Assembly: GCA_900467685.1 (NCBI GenBank)
Contig: UBQX01000017.1
Location: 1 to 64,000 of the forward strand
DNA length: 64,000 bases
Reading direction: 5' to 3'
DNA from: Hyphomicrobiales bacterium
Lineage (GTDB): Bacteria > Pseudomonadota > Alphaproteobacteria > Rhizobiales > Rhizobiaceae
The notes under the pieces: generated by a model
The model's input: the letters and a program-made list of their open reading frames with translations, nothing else
What the model was told of the DNA's origin: nothing
Database searches by the model: none
In this document: piece by piece, positions 63,367 to 64,000 of the stretch
Position numbering within the stretch: position 1 is the first letter of the stretch
Layout: every line of letters starts with the position of its first letter
Program-made: the position numbers and the translations under genes

Positions 63367-63903
63367 ATGGCAGCGCACAACGACAAGACCACCCATCATG
63401 GAGCCACAACGGAAATCGTGACCCGTTCAACTCGAAACCCATCCCCCAACCGTTTCGCCAAGCGCCTCGCTGCGCCTGCCGTACTGTTTACGCTCGCGTT
63501 TGCGCCTGCTTTCCTCCCGGCAAGCGAAGCGCGTGCGGATTTCCGGGTTTGCAACGGAACGCAGAATCTCGTTGGCGTCGCCATCGGCTATCGGGCCAGC
63601 GAAGGCTGGATCACCGAGGGCTGGTGGCAGGTGCCGGCAACGACCTGCGCCACGCTGATCGAAGGCGAGCTGAAATCGCGCTATTATTATCTTTACGCCG
63701 AGGATGCCGCCCGTGGCGGGCGCTGGACCGGCGACGTGAAGATGTGCGTGGCGGAAAACGAGTTCAAGATCGTCGGCGTCAAGGATTGTTTCGCGCGCGG
63801 CTACCAGCAGATGGGCTTCAAGGAATATGACACCGGCAAGCAGGGGAGCTGGATGGTTCAGCTCACTGATACGTCGGGAACCCAGGAAAGCCAGAGCAAA
63901 TGA
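63367..63903 (+). CDS. DUF1036 exported protein
   Basis: A 178-residue exported protein. A long N-terminus with a hydrophobic core (APAVLFTLAFAPAFLPASEARA) forms a signal peptide; if translation starts at the GTG at 63418, it is of normal length. The mature part is DUF1036: DFRVCNGTQNLVGVAIGYRASEGWITEGWWQVPATTCATLIEGELKSRYYYLYAEDA with further cysteines in MCVAENEF and KDCFARGY. Function unknown. Its stop codon overlaps the pyruvate kinase start (ATGA), so the two are co-transcribed, as often in rhizobia. Confidence 0.87.
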   Translation: MAAHNDKTTHHGATTEIVTRSTRNPSPNRFAKRLAAPAVLFTLAFAPAFLPASEARADFRVCNGTQNLVGVAIGYRASEGWITEGWWQVPATTCATLIEGELKSRYYYLYAEDAARGGRWTGDVKMCVAENEFKIVGVKDCFARGYQQMGFKEYDTGKQGSWMVQLTDTSGTQESQSK

Positions 63904-64000
63904 GACGCAACCGCAAGGTCAAGATCCTAGCCACCCTCGGCCCCGCTTCTTCGGAAGAGGCCATGATCGAAAAGCTGTTCCTGGCCGGCGCGGATCTGTT
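63900..64000 (+). CDS. pyk: Pyruvate kinase (5' end only, cut by the window)
   Basis: Only 33 codons are in the window: MRRNRKVKILATLGPASSE, then EAMIEKLFLAGADL. K-I-x-AT-x-GP-x-S at the N-terminus and the following helix up to the metal-site region are typical of pyruvate kinase. The ATG overlaps the TGA of the DUF1036 gene. The enzyme converts phosphoenolpyruvate and ADP to pyruvate and ATP in glycolysis. Confidence 0.9.
   Translation, partial: MRRNRKVKILATLGPASSEEAMIEKLFLAGADL

Overview
The window looks like chromosomal DNA of an alphaproteobacterium of the Rhizobiaceae (Rhizobium/Agrobacterium type). It is GC-rich and densely coded. Markers for that group include an OpgC glucan succinyltransferase, homospermidine synthase, CpdR and GapR cell-cycle proteins, an Omp10-type lipoprotein, an aa3 oxidase subunit IV, a suhB/MmgR-type small RNA, a ROSE-like thermosensor and RIME-like palindromic repeats. 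I see no prophage, insertion sequence, CRISPR array or rRNA operon. There is one tRNA, tRNA-Val(GAC). The best candidates for acquired DNA are a lower-GC orphan gene (532-999) and two toxin-antitoxin pairs.

Region by region. 0-10 kb: cytochrome oxidase subunit, the orphan gene, a fused indolepyruvate:ferredoxin oxidoreductase, a DctQM TRAP permease, a LysE exporter, a HAD hydrolase and a TakP-like 2-oxoacid receptor. Together these suggest uptake and oxidation of 2-oxoacids. 10-17.8 kb: class-I glutamine amidotransferase-like hydrolase, Inh-type protease inhibitor, 2-hydroxyacid dehydrogenase, LacI, MarR and LysR regulators, creatininase-family amidohydrolase, OpgC. 18-24 kb: a CobW-type metallochaperone coupled to a WD40 protein, a secreted beta/gamma-crystallin-like protein, a sulfide:quinone-reductase-like flavoprotein, a hemolysin III-type membrane protein, tRNA-Val and CpdR. 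24-28.9 kb: an N-formylglutamate amidohydrolase, a 1.15 kb repeat-rich intergenic region ending in a minus-strand small RNA, HisN, an alpha/beta hydrolase, and Hsp20 with a heat-shock promoter and a candidate RNA thermometer. 28.9-31.7 kb: a four-gene bufferin-type operon (DUF2282 precursor, DUF692/MNIO enzyme, DUF2063 partner, DoxX), the most interesting system here. It should make a ribosomally encoded, post-translationally modified copper-binding peptide.

31.8-41 kb: threonine aldolase, then glutamate synthase genes gltB and gltD, separated by a VapBC toxin-antitoxin module and a YbjQ protein. 41-48.7 kb: envelope functions (SGNH-fold protein, lytic transglycosylase, GalU, an outer-membrane barrel, KdsD-type isomerase) and an NfeD/SPFH pair. 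49-57.9 kb: ferrochelatase, Omp10 lipoprotein, homospermidine synthase, a heme-dependent demethylase-family protein, HicAB, and a translationally coupled cluster of oligopeptidase F, PabB, PabC and YciI. 58-64 kb: a TacA-like sigma-54 activator, a DUF882 (M15-like) periplasmic protein, GapR, DUF1244, a second N-formylglutamate amidohydrolase, DUF1036 and the start of pyruvate kinase.

Regulatory signals worth reading: the small RNA with two anti-Shine-Dalgarno runs (26127-26205), the sigma-32-like promoter plus ROSE-like leader of hsp20 (28217-28347), perfect palindromes before vapB, near the bufferin operon, and between the LacI and MarR genes, a likely attenuator between bufA and bufB, and three RIME-like elements. 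All family assignments come from reading motifs by eye. No database search was run.
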